Below, piece by piece: positions 8,263 through 18,291 of a DNA stretch of 64,000 bases (positions within the stretch are counted from its first letter, which is position 1; each line of letters starts with the position of its first letter). The DNA is from Planctomyces sp. (GTDB lineage: Bacteria > Planctomycetota > Planctomycetia > Planctomycetales > Planctomycetaceae), in contig JAHBXW010000015.1 of assembly GCA_019636235.1 (NCBI GenBank), positions 1-64,000 on the forward strand, read 5' to 3'. A program made the translations under genes and the position numbers. The notes beneath the pieces were generated by a model that was not told the origin of the DNA, did not search any database, and worked only from the letters and a program-made list of their open reading frames with translations.

Positions 8263-9054
8263 ATGCCGCAACTGACGAACAAGCCGCTGCCGTGGTTCAA
8301 GATCAACCCGCAGGCCCGCAAGGCATTCGACGACGGCGAGCTGCGCCTGCTGGGCGAATCGCTCAAGGTGAGGCAGCTCCAGCCGGTACTGGCGAGGCCC
8401 GACGGGACGCTGATCGCCGGCGAGCGCCGCCTGCGGGCGGCGAAACTGGCTGGGTTGGAATCGCTTCAGGTCATCGTGACCGATGAGCCGCTTTCCGACA
8501 GCCAGATTCGCACGATTCAGCTCACCGAAAACCTTCATAGGGCCGACCTGTCCGGGCATGAGAAATGGCAGGCATGCGCCGAGCTGATGTGCATGAACCC
8601 GGAGTGGCAACTGAAGGACCTGGCCGGCCACCTCAAGCTCGATCCGTCGATGGTGACGCGGCTGCTGTCGCCGTCGAAGTGTATCCAGGCAGTGCAGGAA
8701 GCGCTGGTCGCCGGCAGGATCGGCATCTCCGACTGCTATGCGATGTCGAAGGTGGATGCGAAGGAGCAGCACGAACTGCTCGCGCTGAAGCTGGACGGCG
8801 CCAGCCGCGACGAAATCGAGCATCGGGGCAGGAAGGCCCGCAACGCCCCTGCCCCCGCCGTGCGGCTGGCCCGCTGCAAGGTGCCGCTGTCGTCGGGGCT
8901 GAACGTCACAGTGAGCGGCGAGGAGCTGTCGCTCGACGAGCTGATCGACGCTCTGGGCGAAGCGCAGAAGGAAGCCAAGAAGGCCCGCGACCAGGCGCTC
9001 GATGTGAAGACGTTTCAGGCGGTGATGCGCGACAAGGCCAAGGCCGGAGTCTGA
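8263..9054 (+). CDS. ParB-like partition/nuclease-domain protein
   Basis: The product is 263 aa and starts at an ATG with AAAGGA upstream. The N-terminal ~95 residues form a ParB/sulfiredoxin-like domain: a helix before RLLGESLKVRQLQPVLARPD, the signature GERRLRAAKLAG (box II, residues ~50-61) and IQLTENLHRADLSGHEKW. A helix-turn-helix follows (WQLKDLAGHLKLDPSMVTRL), then a helical C-terminal region. In ParB proteins the GERR motif belongs to the CTP-binding, DNA-clamping domain. No ParA is present next to it. It is the first gene of the mobile-element operon and is followed after 4 bases by the VirD4-like ATPase, so it may mark or recruit the element DNA for transfer or maintenance. Confidence 0.85.
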   Translation: MPQLTNKPLPWFKINPQARKAFDDGELRLLGESLKVRQLQPVLARPDGTLIAGERRLRAAKLAGLESLQVIVTDEPLSDSQIRTIQLTENLHRADLSGHEKWQACAELMCMNPEWQLKDLAGHLKLDPSMVTRLLSPSKCIQAVQEALVAGRIGISDCYAMSKVDAKEQHELLALKLDGASRDEIEHRGRKARNAPAPAVRLARCKVPLSSGLNVTVSGEELSLDELIDALGEAQKEAKKARDQALDVKTFQAVMRDKAKAGV

Positions 9055-9058
9055 TGCC

Positions 9059-10501
9059 ATGTTTCTCAGGAAAGCAAAACCGCAGACGCGCGATGCGCTG
9101 GATGCCGTGCTCTTCAACTGGACCGAGCACGATGAATTCACCGTGCGCGACCTGCTGAACGGCGGCGTCGCCATCATCGGCCGGTCGGGGTCGGGCAAGA
9201 CCAGCTCTAGCGGCAAGATTCTGGGGCGGTCCATCGTCCGCCACGGCAACAGCGGAGGGCTGATCCTGTCGGCGAAGCCCGACGACCTTTCGATGTGGGA
9301 GGGGATTTTCCGCGAAGCGGGCCGTGAGGGCGATCTGATCGTCTTCAATCCCGAATCAGGCCGGCGGTTCAACATCCTGAACTACGTGATGCAGTGTTTC
9401 GGGCACACGCGCGAAATTACGAAGGTCATCACGACCATCGGCGAGACGCTGCGGTCGGCCGATGCGGATGCCACCGAAAACGCCGATTTCTGGTCCAAGG
9501 AACAAGAGCGGATGATCTACAACGCGGTCGAGGTCGTGAAGCTGGCGACCGGGACTGTGCACGCCCCTCACCTTCAGCGCTTCATCACAGGAGCCGCGCA
9601 TAGCCCGGAGCAACTCAAAAGCGAGGAGTGGCGCAAGGATTTCCACTGCGAGCTGATGCGCCGAGCGACGGACAAAAGCAAGTCGCCGATGGAAGAGCAC
9701 GACTTCGCGCAGGCGGCCGACTATTGGCTTAGCGAACTGCCCACGATGGCTGACAAGACGCGCTCGTCGATCACAACGGGCGTCATGGGCATACTGCACG
9801 TGTTTAACACGGGGATCGTGCGCGAACTGATGTCCACGGCGACGAATGTGTCGCCGGACGACATGTTCGCCGGCAAGTGGATCATCGTCGATATGCCCCC
9901 GTCGGAATGGGGCGATATCGGCTTGTTTGTCGCCGCGGCGTGGAAGTACATCACGCAGCGCCGCAACCTGCGGCGCGATGCACGGTCCGGCGATGCGATC
10001 AACGTCATCTGGTGCGATGAGGCGCAGCAGTTCGTAAACAGCCATGACAGCCGGTATCTGGCTCAGTGCCGCTCGCACCTGGGCTGCATGGTGTACCTGA
10101 CGCAATCGCTTCACAGCTATTACGCGACGCTACACGGAGAGAGCGGGCGGCATCAGGCCGACGCGCTGCTGGCCAACGCGGGCCACAAGGTCCTGCATGC
10201 ATTGGGCGATGTGCAGACCGCCGAATGGGCCAGCGGCCTGATCGGCAAGTCACTGCAGACTTTCACGGGCGGCTCGATGGCCCCGGTCATGGATGTGTGG
10301 GAGGAGCTGGCCGGCAAGTCGCAATACACCGGCAATTTTTCGCAGCACTACGAGCTGATCCTGCAGAACAACGTGTTCTTAAACGGGCTGCGGACCGGCG
10401 GCCATGCCAACGGGCTGATCTGCGATGCGATTGTGATTCGCTCCGGCGAGCCGTTTCGCTGGGGCGGCAACTACCTGCGCGTGGCGTTTTCCCAAAGGTA
10501 A
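9059..10501 (+). CDS. VirD4/TraG-like DNA-transfer ATPase
   Basis: This is a 480-aa P-loop ATPase of the VirD4/TraG/TraD coupling-protein class. Walker A is GRSGSGKTS at residues 41-49 and Walker B is INVIWCDEAQQF at about 314-325. Other family features are GLILSAKPDDLSMWEGI, FNPESGRRFNILNYV and the late VYLTQSLHSYYATL segment. Unlike classical VirD4 it has no obvious N-terminal transmembrane helices, so it resembles soluble TraG/TrwB-type forms; membrane contact may come from the small membrane proteins downstream. It follows the ParB-like gene by 4 bases. Such ATPases pump DNA or protein substrates through conjugation machines. No relaxase or VirB genes are seen nearby. Confidence 0.88.
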   Translation: MFLRKAKPQTRDALDAVLFNWTEHDEFTVRDLLNGGVAIIGRSGSGKTSSSGKILGRSIVRHGNSGGLILSAKPDDLSMWEGIFREAGREGDLIVFNPESGRRFNILNYVMQCFGHTREITKVITTIGETLRSADADATENADFWSKEQERMIYNAVEVVKLATGTVHAPHLQRFITGAAHSPEQLKSEEWRKDFHCELMRRATDKSKSPMEEHDFAQAADYWLSELPTMADKTRSSITTGVMGILHVFNTGIVRELMSTATNVSPDDMFAGKWIIVDMPPSEWGDIGLFVAAAWKYITQRRNLRRDARSGDAINVIWCDEAQQFVNSHDSRYLAQCRSHLGCMVYLTQSLHSYYATLHGESGRHQADALLANAGHKVLHALGDVQTAEWASGLIGKSLQTFTGGSMAPVMDVWEELAGKSQYTGNFSQHYELILQNNVFLNGLRTGGHANGLICDAIVIRSGEPFRWGGNYLRVAFSQR

Positions 10502-10504
10502 GCC

Positions 10505-10699
10505 GTGGACGCGGAACTTCAGCACGATGCGGCGGTGGCGATGGCCGTGGCCCTGGTCGAAATCATCGCGCCCTGCCTGCGGGAGGAAGAGCAGCGCGAT
10601 GCGTTTGAGGAGTTTTACCGGGTCTGTCATGCCGGAATCGAAGCCTATGTCGCGCAGGCAAGTCACAAGGAACGGCAGCTCCTACCGGGGAGGAATTGA
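10505..10699 (+). CDS. Small helical protein of the transfer operon
   Basis: The product is 64 aa from a GTG start at 10505, 3 bases after the ATPase stop, with AAAGG in the preceding codons. It is all-helical and acidic (ALVEIIAPCLREEEQRDAFE), with no membrane segment. The family is unknown to me. Tight spacing on both sides (the next gene begins 2 bases later) supports it as a real gene, perhaps an accessory subunit of the ATPase. Confidence 0.55.
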   Translation: MDAELQHDAAVAMAVALVEIIAPCLREEEQRDAFEEFYRVCHAGIEAYVAQASHKERQLLPGRN

Positions 10700-10701
10700 C
10701 G

Positions 10702-11262
10702 ATGAATGCGAATCCGATGGAATCGCCGCCCGACGACAAAGTCACGATGAAGGGCGGCTTCAATTTCCTGCTGTTCGCCGCGCAGGTGCATGCGGCCTGC
10801 ATCTGGCCGTTCCTGCGCTCGGGCATGGGCGTCGATGCGCTCCGGGCGCACGGTGCGCTGGCCTTCGTGCTGATGTTGCTGTGCGTGGCGGCGGGAGCTG
10901 AGTCGATGCTGATCTATACCGGCGTCTGGATCATCTTCGCCGCGCGGATGCGGGCGAAGGCCGACGAATCGCAGCACTCGCGCTACACGGGCTTTCCGTC
11001 GCTTGCGATCCGCATTCCGGGTTTCCGCACGGAAATGAAGGCCAAGGCGGCCGAGTGCCTGCTTTGCCTGTTCGTGGGCATCCTTCTGACGCCGCTCGAT
11101 GAGGCCGTCGGCCTCTTCGTCATGTTCGGCTGCCTGTCCCTTGGAATCCTTGAAGGCATTCACAGGGAAATGAATCGGATGCAGGTGCGTCGCATGCGCG
11201 ACGCGCATATCGAGCAGACCATGCTCGCGGAGCGGTTCCGCGGGGAGCGCCACGATTACTGA
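10702..11262 (+). CDS. Integral membrane protein of the transfer operon
   Basis: The product is 186 aa. The ATG at 10702 was chosen because GGGGAGGAA lies just upstream. About four hydrophobic stretches are visible: near residues 15-40 (GGFNFLLFAAQVHAACIWPF), 45-80 (LAFVLMLLCVAAGAESMLIY and following) and 115-150 (CLLCLFVGILLTPLDEAVGL, FVMFGCLSLGILEGI). A basic cytoplasmic loop (RMRAKADESQHSRYTG) and a charged C-terminal tail are also present. No family was recognised. As the main membrane protein beside a soluble VirD4-like ATPase, it could be its inner-membrane anchor or pore. This is inferred from position only. Confidence 0.65.
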   Translation: MNANPMESPPDDKVTMKGGFNFLLFAAQVHAACIWPFLRSGMGVDALRAHGALAFVLMLLCVAAGAESMLIYTGVWIIFAARMRAKADESQHSRYTGFPSLAIRIPGFRTEMKAKAAECLLCLFVGILLTPLDEAVGLFVMFGCLSLGILEGIHREMNRMQVRRMRDAHIEQTMLAERFRGERHDY

Positions 11263-11276
11263 AGGGAAGGTGAAAC

Positions 11277-11552
11277 ATGCCTGAAGAGACCGAACCGCAG
11301 GAACGTCCGCCGTCGTTTTCGGCGCCGCTGCTTGCCGCGCTGCGGCAGGGAGCGAAGGAGCTGGCGCAAGTGCTGCCGGCCTTCCCGGAAAGCGTCCGGG
11401 TCGTCGAAGAGCCGGGGATGATGGGTGTTCCCACTCAGTACGCGGTGAACAACCAGATGGGTATTGGACGTGACTTCGACAACATGCTCGACGGTTATGC
11501 CGCGCGTGGGCAGGACCGCGAGCAATCACAAGAGAAGGAGATGGAGCGATGA
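11277..11552 (+). CDS. Small acidic protein of the transfer operon
   Basis: The product is 91 aa, soluble, and begins at ATG 11277 behind GAAGGGAAGG. It has acidic ends (MPEETEPQE, REQSQEKEMER) and a central amphipathic part (LLAALRQGAKELAQVLPAFP). No family was recognised. Its last codons overlap the next start in an ATGA arrangement (11549-11552), so translation of the two is coupled. Confidence 0.55.
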   Translation: MPEETEPQERPPSFSAPLLAALRQGAKELAQVLPAFPESVRVVEEPGMMGVPTQYAVNNQMGIGRDFDNMLDGYAARGQDREQSQEKEMER

Positions 11553-11743
11553 ATTCGGTTCAGTTATTCCAGATCGTCCTGTGGCTCGTCCTCGGCTGGG
11601 TCATCTACATGATGACCTTCCGCACAAAGGACTGGCTGGAACTGGAGCGGTCCAACCGGGAGCGCAATGATCGGATGATGAAGGGTCTCGGCCATGCCGC
11701 CAAGGGCGGCCTCTGGCTTGCGGGCCGGTTCCTGAAGAAGTGA
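11549..11743 (+). CDS. Small single-pass membrane protein
   Basis: The product is 64 aa with one N-terminal transmembrane helix (residues ~4-22, VQLFQIVLWLVLGWVIYMM), then a basic cytoplasmic helix (WLELERSNRERNDRMMKGLG). Start and stop are fixed by the ATGA overlap with the preceding gene. It resembles small accessory membrane components of conjugation systems in layout only. Confidence 0.55.
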   Translation: MNSVQLFQIVLWLVLGWVIYMMTFRTKDWLELERSNRERNDRMMKGLGHAAKGGLWLAGRFLKK

Positions 11744-11785
11744 CTTGATCGCACGCGGAACGCAGCGTCTTCCAACTCGTGCCAC

Positions 11786-11810
11786 GCGGGCGGGGTTTGG
11801 CCCCGCCCGC
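11786..11810 (+). terminator. Strong GC hairpin inside the operon
   Basis: A perfect 10-bp stem (11786-11795 GCGGGCGGGG with 11801-11810) encloses TTTGG. The downstream sequence CCTTTAC has only a weak T run, so it may act as an attenuator or mRNA-stability element rather than a full terminator. It splits the upstream transfer genes from the downstream recombinase group. Confidence 0.5.
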
Positions 11811-11830
11811 CCTTTACAAAGGTGTCATCA

Positions 11831-12097
11831 ATGTCAGTTCATACCATTCTTCTGTTGCTCGGATGTGCAATGGTGTACTTCATCATCGAAGAACTCTTCC
11901 TCGCCATCTGGAATGCCATTGTCGTCAGGCAACGCGATGCAGAAGAGGAAGCGAAACTCCAACGCATCGAGAGAATCATCGCGGATGCCCGGCTGACGGG
12001 TACGCCGGTCATCGTCGAGGATCGGCGCGGCGCAATCGAGAGTTTTCAACCGGCGGGAACAGCATCGCCCTCCCCGCCACTTGATGGAGGCCGATGA
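11831..12097 (+). CDS. Small membrane-anchored protein
   Basis: The product is 88 aa from ATG 11831. It has one N-terminal transmembrane helix (HTILLLLGCAMVYFIIEELF) and a charged helical tail (RQRDAEEEAKLQRIERIIAD). The family is unknown. The stop TGA overlaps the ATG of a further tiny reading frame at 12094. Confidence 0.5.
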   Translation: MSVHTILLLLGCAMVYFIIEELFLAIWNAIVVRQRDAEEEAKLQRIERIIADARLTGTPVIVEDRRGAIESFQPAGTASPSPPLDGGR

Positions 12098-12174
12098 TGG
12101 ACATTCTGCTGGTCGCCTTTCTGCTGATTCTCGTCGCTTCCCCTGCTGATCCAAACGACTCAGAGCATGGATAG
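12094..12174 (+). CDS. Possible 26-aa hydrophobic peptide
   Basis: A short frame starts in an ATGA overlap with the preceding stop and reads MMDILLVAFLLILVASPADP followed by six polar residues and TAG. It is mainly one membrane helix or a lipoprotein-like leader without cysteine. The overlap suggests translational coupling, but at this length coding status is uncertain. Confidence 0.3.
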   Translation: MMDILLVAFLLILVASPADPNDSEHG

Positions 12175-12185
12175 ACGGTGTACTC

Positions 12186-12397
12186 ATGGCGCGCCGCTTG
12201 GATACGTCCGCTGGTCAAAACGTGGCTCCGGCCATGTTGCCAGCCGGCGCGCCGGCCTGGGTCACTTCTGAGCTGGTCGAGCTGACGATCTCCACCTGGC
12301 AGCGTTATTACGATGCGCCGTTGACCCCTGAGGATGCCCTCGCGATCATTATGACAGCCGGTCGCTTATTCGAGGTGCTCTCTCGGGGAACAGAGTC

Positions 12398-12401
<4 letters not shown>
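12186..12401 (+). CDS. Small protein coupled to the recombinase
   Basis: The product is 71 aa, soluble and helical, with a proline/alanine N-terminus and the segment LVELTISTWQRYYDAPLTPE. Its stop overlaps the recombinase start as ATGA (12398-12401), so the two are translated together. It may be a recombination directionality factor or accessory protein, but no HTH is clear and the family is not recognised. Confidence 0.5.
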
Positions 12402-13944
<1,543 letters not shown>

Positions 13945-14605
13945 TGTGTTTCGCGCGCCGAGCCTCCCCTGGCCGGATGCATCCGCACCCGAGCCGCAGG
14001 AACGACTTCGCCGAAGCTGTGACTGGACACTCGAGCCTGAGCAACGGCGTCCGGTCAACGATGTCGGGAGACACCGCCTCCGGCAACCGGTTCGCGAACC
14101 GTTCGCGGATTCTAGCGGCCGTGTCAGGGGGGTCAATGGCGACGCCCGATCGGCTCAGATCGGCCGACGCCCGCACGAAACCGTGCCGCCCCCGAGACCT
14201 CCCGGCGGCCGCGGGTCGGGCCTGCTGGCCGTTTCCCGGCGCCCGCATCCCGCAACCAGCGAAGCTCGGACCCGAGCGGTTTCTGACTGAATCTGCCCTC
14301 TCGCCGGGGCCCTCTCCCTAAAGTCGCACAGGGCCGCTAATCCTCTCCCGGCCCCCTCCCTACGCCGCGCAGGGCCGTATTCTCAAGCCGTCTCAGGCGG
14401 CGGTCCGCAGGTTCTGCCGGTACATGCACCAGGGCGCGGGATTTGCCACTGGCAGAATCCTCTTTCCGACCAGCCCCCGTGTGTGCTACAAGCCGCGCGA
14501 TGGCGGATCCGGGCGGGCGGTCGTGCGCCCCGCGCCCGGCTGCCCATTCGTCAGGGATGACGCGGCACAGTCCTGCCGTTGTCTGTGCGGGGGAAAGGAC
14601 TTCCC
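13945..14605. other. 660-bp gene-free region upstream of tRNA and DUF11 gene
   Basis: No supported gene lies here. It holds the tRNA promoter (minus strand) and that of the DUF11 gene. A 14-bp perfect palindrome CGGTTCGCGAACCG is at 14088-14101. Two imperfect copies of a GC-rich unit stand in tandem at about 14296-14341 and 14342-14382 (shared pieces CCTCTC, CTCCCTA and GCAGGGCCG or GCACAGGGCCG). The function of both is unknown. Confidence 0.4.
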
Positions 14606-17572
14606 ATGTCAGCGATGCTTTGGAAGACCGCGGCGCTCGTGGGCGTCATGGGCGTCGGTTCCGTTGTGGTCTGGCAGGCTCAAAAGGGCATTCAGAGCCT
14701 GCAGAGTTCCCGCAGCGTGGCGGACGAGTTTCCGCCATTCGACGCGGAAGGCGACGAGGACCTCGACGACCTCCTGGCCGATGTCGGAGGCCCCGCAGGC
14801 GACCTCACGACAGCTTCCGGGGCGAACGCCGGGGGCGCCGCCGCATCGTCCGGGCTGTCGGCCGCGGACGACGAGGCCGCCGGGCTTGCCCGACGCTCGT
14901 CCAGCATTCCCCGCAACACAGCCGCCGCCGCCCCGGCCGACATTGAAGACTTCGCCGACGGCGAATTCGACTGGGACAACTGGGGGCAGACCGAACCCGA
15001 AGTCAACACGGCGACCGCCTCAACCCCCAGCAGCGACAGCTCCGCAGCCAACGTCTCCCCCGCTTCGGGCGAAACCGCAGGCGGACCATCGTCGTCTCCC
15101 GCCCGGCTGAACTCGGTCGCTGGCGCTCCGGTCCTCCTCTCGACGCCCGGCGAACAGGACGACGACGAACCGCACGACAGCGGCAACCCCTTCGCCGGCT
15201 TCCCGACGCGCTCCGCCGCGACGTCCGTACCGGACACGTCCAGCAACCCGTTCGCGTTCCGGGCTGATCCGCTGGCGGTCGACGACGACGATTCCCCGGC
15301 GACGGACGTCCCGTCCGGCGAGGACGAAACCGACGGTTTGACGCCCGAGGAGTCGGCGGCTCTCGAGATCGGTCCGACGGATGACTGGAACTGGGACGGC
15401 CTGCCGGAGTCGGAGGATGCCGCGCCGGCCGCAGCCCCCGCGGCCATCCCACGATCGTCAATTCCTCCCGCCGACAATGCGAAGCCCGTCCCGGGGACGC
15501 CGGGCGCTCCCGCGGTGAATTCCGAGGAAGCCGGGCTGTCGTCAATTCCCCGCCGCAACGAGCCGGTGGAGATCGACGAGGACGGCCCGCAGATGGAGTT
15601 CGGCGACGAGCCGGAGACGTCGCTGACGTCGCCCCGCCCGCTGGCGCTCCCGGACGTTCCCGAGTCCCTGGATCCGGATGATGAGCCGATCGACCCTCCC
15701 ATGGCCAATTCGCCCCGGGACAACAAAAGCATCGATCAACCCGCGCAGCGGTCGACGATCGCGCTGCCGGGCGTGAACCTCGCCAGCGGAGACGACGAGG
15801 ATGAGCCGCTGGAGGTCTCCGAGATGCCCGAGATCCGGCCGAACGTGCGGTCCTCGATTCCGCAGGCGACGCCCGAGCCGCTGGGATTCGACCTCGATGA
15901 CGAACCGGCGGCGTCTTCCGCGCCCTCGGATTTTGAACTCGACGACGAACCGGCAGCGGCCCCTCCGCCGCGGTCGCGAAGCACCATTCCCAATTCGCCC
16001 CCCGCGACGGCGGTTCCCGAATTCGGTTCGCAGGACGATTCGCCCGCAACGGAACCCGCGCCCGAGCCCGCAGCATCCCCGCGCCGGAACCCGTCCCGCG
16101 TCTCGCCCGACCTCATTGGCGACGGCGTCATCGATCGGGAGGTTTCCACCGGCCCCGCGCAGCCGCAGCTGACAATCACCAAGCAGGCGCCCAGCGTGGC
16201 GGTCATCGGGCAGGAGCTGGAGTACTCGATACTCGTCCGCAACGCGGGGCGCTCGGCGGCGCATCATGTCGTCGTCGAAGATCAGATTCCCCGCGGCTCG
16301 GAATGCACGGCGACCGCGCCCAAGTGCGAGGCCGAGAACAAGAAACTGATCTGGAAGCTGGGCACGATCGCGCCGGGCGGCGAGCAGTTGCTGCGGGTGC
16401 GGATCACCCCCACGTCGTCCGGCGAAATCGGGAGCATCACGACGGTCAGCTTTTCCGCGGAAGTCGCGGCGCGAACGACGATCATCGAACCGCAGGCCGC
16501 TGTCGCGTTGACCGGTCCGAAAGATGTCATCGTCGGCGAATCGGCGCCGTTCCAGATCACGATCCGCAATCCGGGGGACATCGACCTTTCGGGACTGATC
16601 GTCCGCACACAGCTCCCTGAAGGGCTGAACCACGCGGCGGGCCGGGACCTGGAACTGGAGATCGACGAGCTGCCGCGGGGCAAGTCGCGGACGGTGCCCC
16701 TGGCGCCGCAGGCGACCACCAAAGGCAGCTGGCGGCCGGTTGTCGTGCTGCTGCATCGCGGCAAGGAGCTGGCGCGGGCGACGGCCGACCTGGAAGTCGT
16801 CGAGTCGCGGCTGGTGATCAGTCGGACGGGTCCGGCGCGGCGGTTCATCGGGCGGCCGGCGGCCTTCACGAACAGCGTAACGAACACCTCGGGCAAGCCG
16901 CTGACGGACGTTACGATCACCGAAACGATTCCGCCGGGGCTGGAGCTGGTGAAGACTCCCGAAGGGGGTCGCTGGGACGCCGCGCGGCGGACGGTCACGT
17001 GGGTGATCCGTCAGCTTCCCGCGGGAGCGACGCAGAACCTGACGTGCACGGTGGCGCCGAAGACGGCCGGGGCCCTGGAAGGCCGGGTCTTGGCGGCCGA
17101 CTCCGCCGGCAACCGGGCGGAGGTCGCAACGAGCCTGGAGGTCGCCGGCTTCTCGGCGCTGAACATCGACGTCAGCCATGATGGGCGTCCGATTCCGGTC
17201 GGCGACCAGGTTTCGCTGCGGTTCTCCGTCAAGAATCGGGGCACGGCCGCCGCGGAAGAGGTGCAGGCCGTGTTCGAGCTGCCGGATGAAGTCCGGTTCG
17301 TGAACGCCGAAGGGCCGACCGCGTTCGAGCGCGTCGGCAATCTGATTCAGTTCGACGCGATCCGCAGCGTGCCGGCCGGACAGGAACTGCAGTTCGACGT
17401 CGTGTTCCAGGCGGAAAAGCCCACCATCGCCGGCGATCGCCGCGTGCGGGTCAGCCTGCACAGTCATCAGCTCCCGAAGGACAAGCCGCTGGAACAACAC
17501 CAGCAGATCGTGATCTTCGACGAGGATCCGGCGGATGATGAAGTGATCCTCCAGACGAGCGGCCTCCGGTAG
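14606..17572 (+). CDS. Membrane-anchored acidic protein with DUF11-type repeats
   Basis: The product is 988 aa. ATG 14606 was preferred to an in-frame TTG at 14579 because GGGGGAAAGGA lies just before it and a membrane segment follows (LWKTAALVGVMGVGSVVVWQ). Residues ~35-520 are a low-complexity region rich in Asp, Glu, Ala, Pro and Ser with recurring DDEPxxxx and SSIPR-type phrases. The C-terminal ~460 residues carry several conserved-repeat (DUF11/OmcB-like) Ig-fold domains: APSVAVIGQELEYSILVRNA, GRSAAHHVVVEDQIPRGSEC, NTSGKPLTDVTITETIPPGL, VKNRGTAAAEEVQAVFELPD. Such proteins are common in planctomycete envelopes and cell surfaces. The precise role is unknown. Confidence 0.8.
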   Translation: MSAMLWKTAALVGVMGVGSVVVWQAQKGIQSLQSSRSVADEFPPFDAEGDEDLDDLLADVGGPAGDLTTASGANAGGAAASSGLSAADDEAAGLARRSSSIPRNTAAAAPADIEDFADGEFDWDNWGQTEPEVNTATASTPSSDSSAANVSPASGETAGGPSSSPARLNSVAGAPVLLSTPGEQDDDEPHDSGNPFAGFPTRSAATSVPDTSSNPFAFRADPLAVDDDDSPATDVPSGEDETDGLTPEESAALEIGPTDDWNWDGLPESEDAAPAAAPAAIPRSSIPPADNAKPVPGTPGAPAVNSEEAGLSSIPRRNEPVEIDEDGPQMEFGDEPETSLTSPRPLALPDVPESLDPDDEPIDPPMANSPRDNKSIDQPAQRSTIALPGVNLASGDDEDEPLEVSEMPEIRPNVRSSIPQATPEPLGFDLDDEPAASSAPSDFELDDEPAAAPPPRSRSTIPNSPPATAVPEFGSQDDSPATEPAPEPAASPRRNPSRVSPDLIGDGVIDREVSTGPAQPQLTITKQAPSVAVIGQELEYSILVRNAGRSAAHHVVVEDQIPRGSECTATAPKCEAENKKLIWKLGTIAPGGEQLLRVRITPTSSGEIGSITTVSFSAEVAARTTIIEPQAAVALTGPKDVIVGESAPFQITIRNPGDIDLSGLIVRTQLPEGLNHAAGRDLELEIDELPRGKSRTVPLAPQATTKGSWRPVVVLLHRGKELARATADLEVVESRLVISRTGPARRFIGRPAAFTNSVTNTSGKPLTDVTITETIPPGLELVKTPEGGRWDAARRTVTWVIRQLPAGATQNLTCTVAPKTAGALEGRVLAADSAGNRAEVATSLEVAGFSALNIDVSHDGRPIPVGDQVSLRFSVKNRGTAAAEEVQAVFELPDEVRFVNAEGPTAFERVGNLIQFDAIRSVPAGQELQFDVVFQAEKPTIAGDRRVRVSLHSHQLPKDKPLEQHQQIVIFDEDPADDEVILQTSGLR

Positions 17573-17712
17573 CGCGCCCGGGTGGGTGGGAGCGGAGGCG
17601 ATCGGCTAGACTGCCGGAGGCAGGATTCCGCGCGCGGGACGCGGCGATCCAACGCCTGCCGCCGGGCGTCACGACGCGGCCGGCCGACCGAACCCCACAC
17701 GGGAATTGTCCG

Positions 17713-18252
17713 ATGTCCGCTCTTCACCGCCCGACCCGCCTGCTGGCGCTGGCCGTAATCATGTGCGGTTGCGTCGGCTGCGATCAGGCGACGAAGGTCT
17801 ACGCGGTGCGGAATCTGAAGGGTCAGCCCCCCGCGGTCTATCTCAACGGGTTGCTGCGCGTGCACTACGTTGAGAACCCCGGCGCGTTTCTGGGACTGTT
17901 CGGCGGGCTTCCCCAGGAAGTGAAGTTCGGCCTGCTGGTCGTCGGCAATGCGCTCGTGCTGGGGGCCGTCGCGATTTATCTGCTGCGCGGCCGGCATCTG
18001 GACGCCTGGATGTTCCTGGCGCTGTCGCTGATTGTCGCCGGCGGGGTGGGGAACCTGATCGACCGCTGGCGGCTGGACGGGCGGGTGATCGACTTTCTGA
18101 ACGTGGGGTTCGGCGACAAGGTGTGGATGCGCACGGGAATCTTCAATGTGGCGGACGTCGCCATTACGCTGGGATTCCTGATGCTGCTGCCGCGGGTGTT
18201 TCGCTCGGAGACGCCGGACCGTCCGACGACGCCGACCGTGCCCGCGAGCTGA
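17713..18252 (+). CDS. lspA: Lipoprotein signal peptidase (signal peptidase II)
   Basis: The product is 179 aa with four membrane helices. LspA cleaves signal peptides from diacylglyceryl-modified prolipoproteins in the inner membrane by an aspartyl mechanism. The family signatures are present: HYVENPGAFLGLFGG, GGVGNLIDRW with catalytic Asp117, and FNVADVAITLG with catalytic Asp148. The early CDQATK segment corresponds to the usual DQxTK. Length is normal with a slightly long tail. It is downstream of the DUF11 gene (140-bp gap) and 39 bases upstream of the first beta-propeller gene. Confidence 0.95.
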   Translation: MSALHRPTRLLALAVIMCGCVGCDQATKVYAVRNLKGQPPAVYLNGLLRVHYVENPGAFLGLFGGLPQEVKFGLLVVGNALVLGAVAIYLLRGRHLDAWMFLALSLIVAGGVGNLIDRWRLDGRVIDFLNVGFGDKVWMRTGIFNVADVAITLGFLMLLPRVFRSETPDRPTTPTVPAS

Positions 18253-18291
18253 TCCGCCGCAGCGGAGCACATTCCCCGGGGGGGCCATCCC

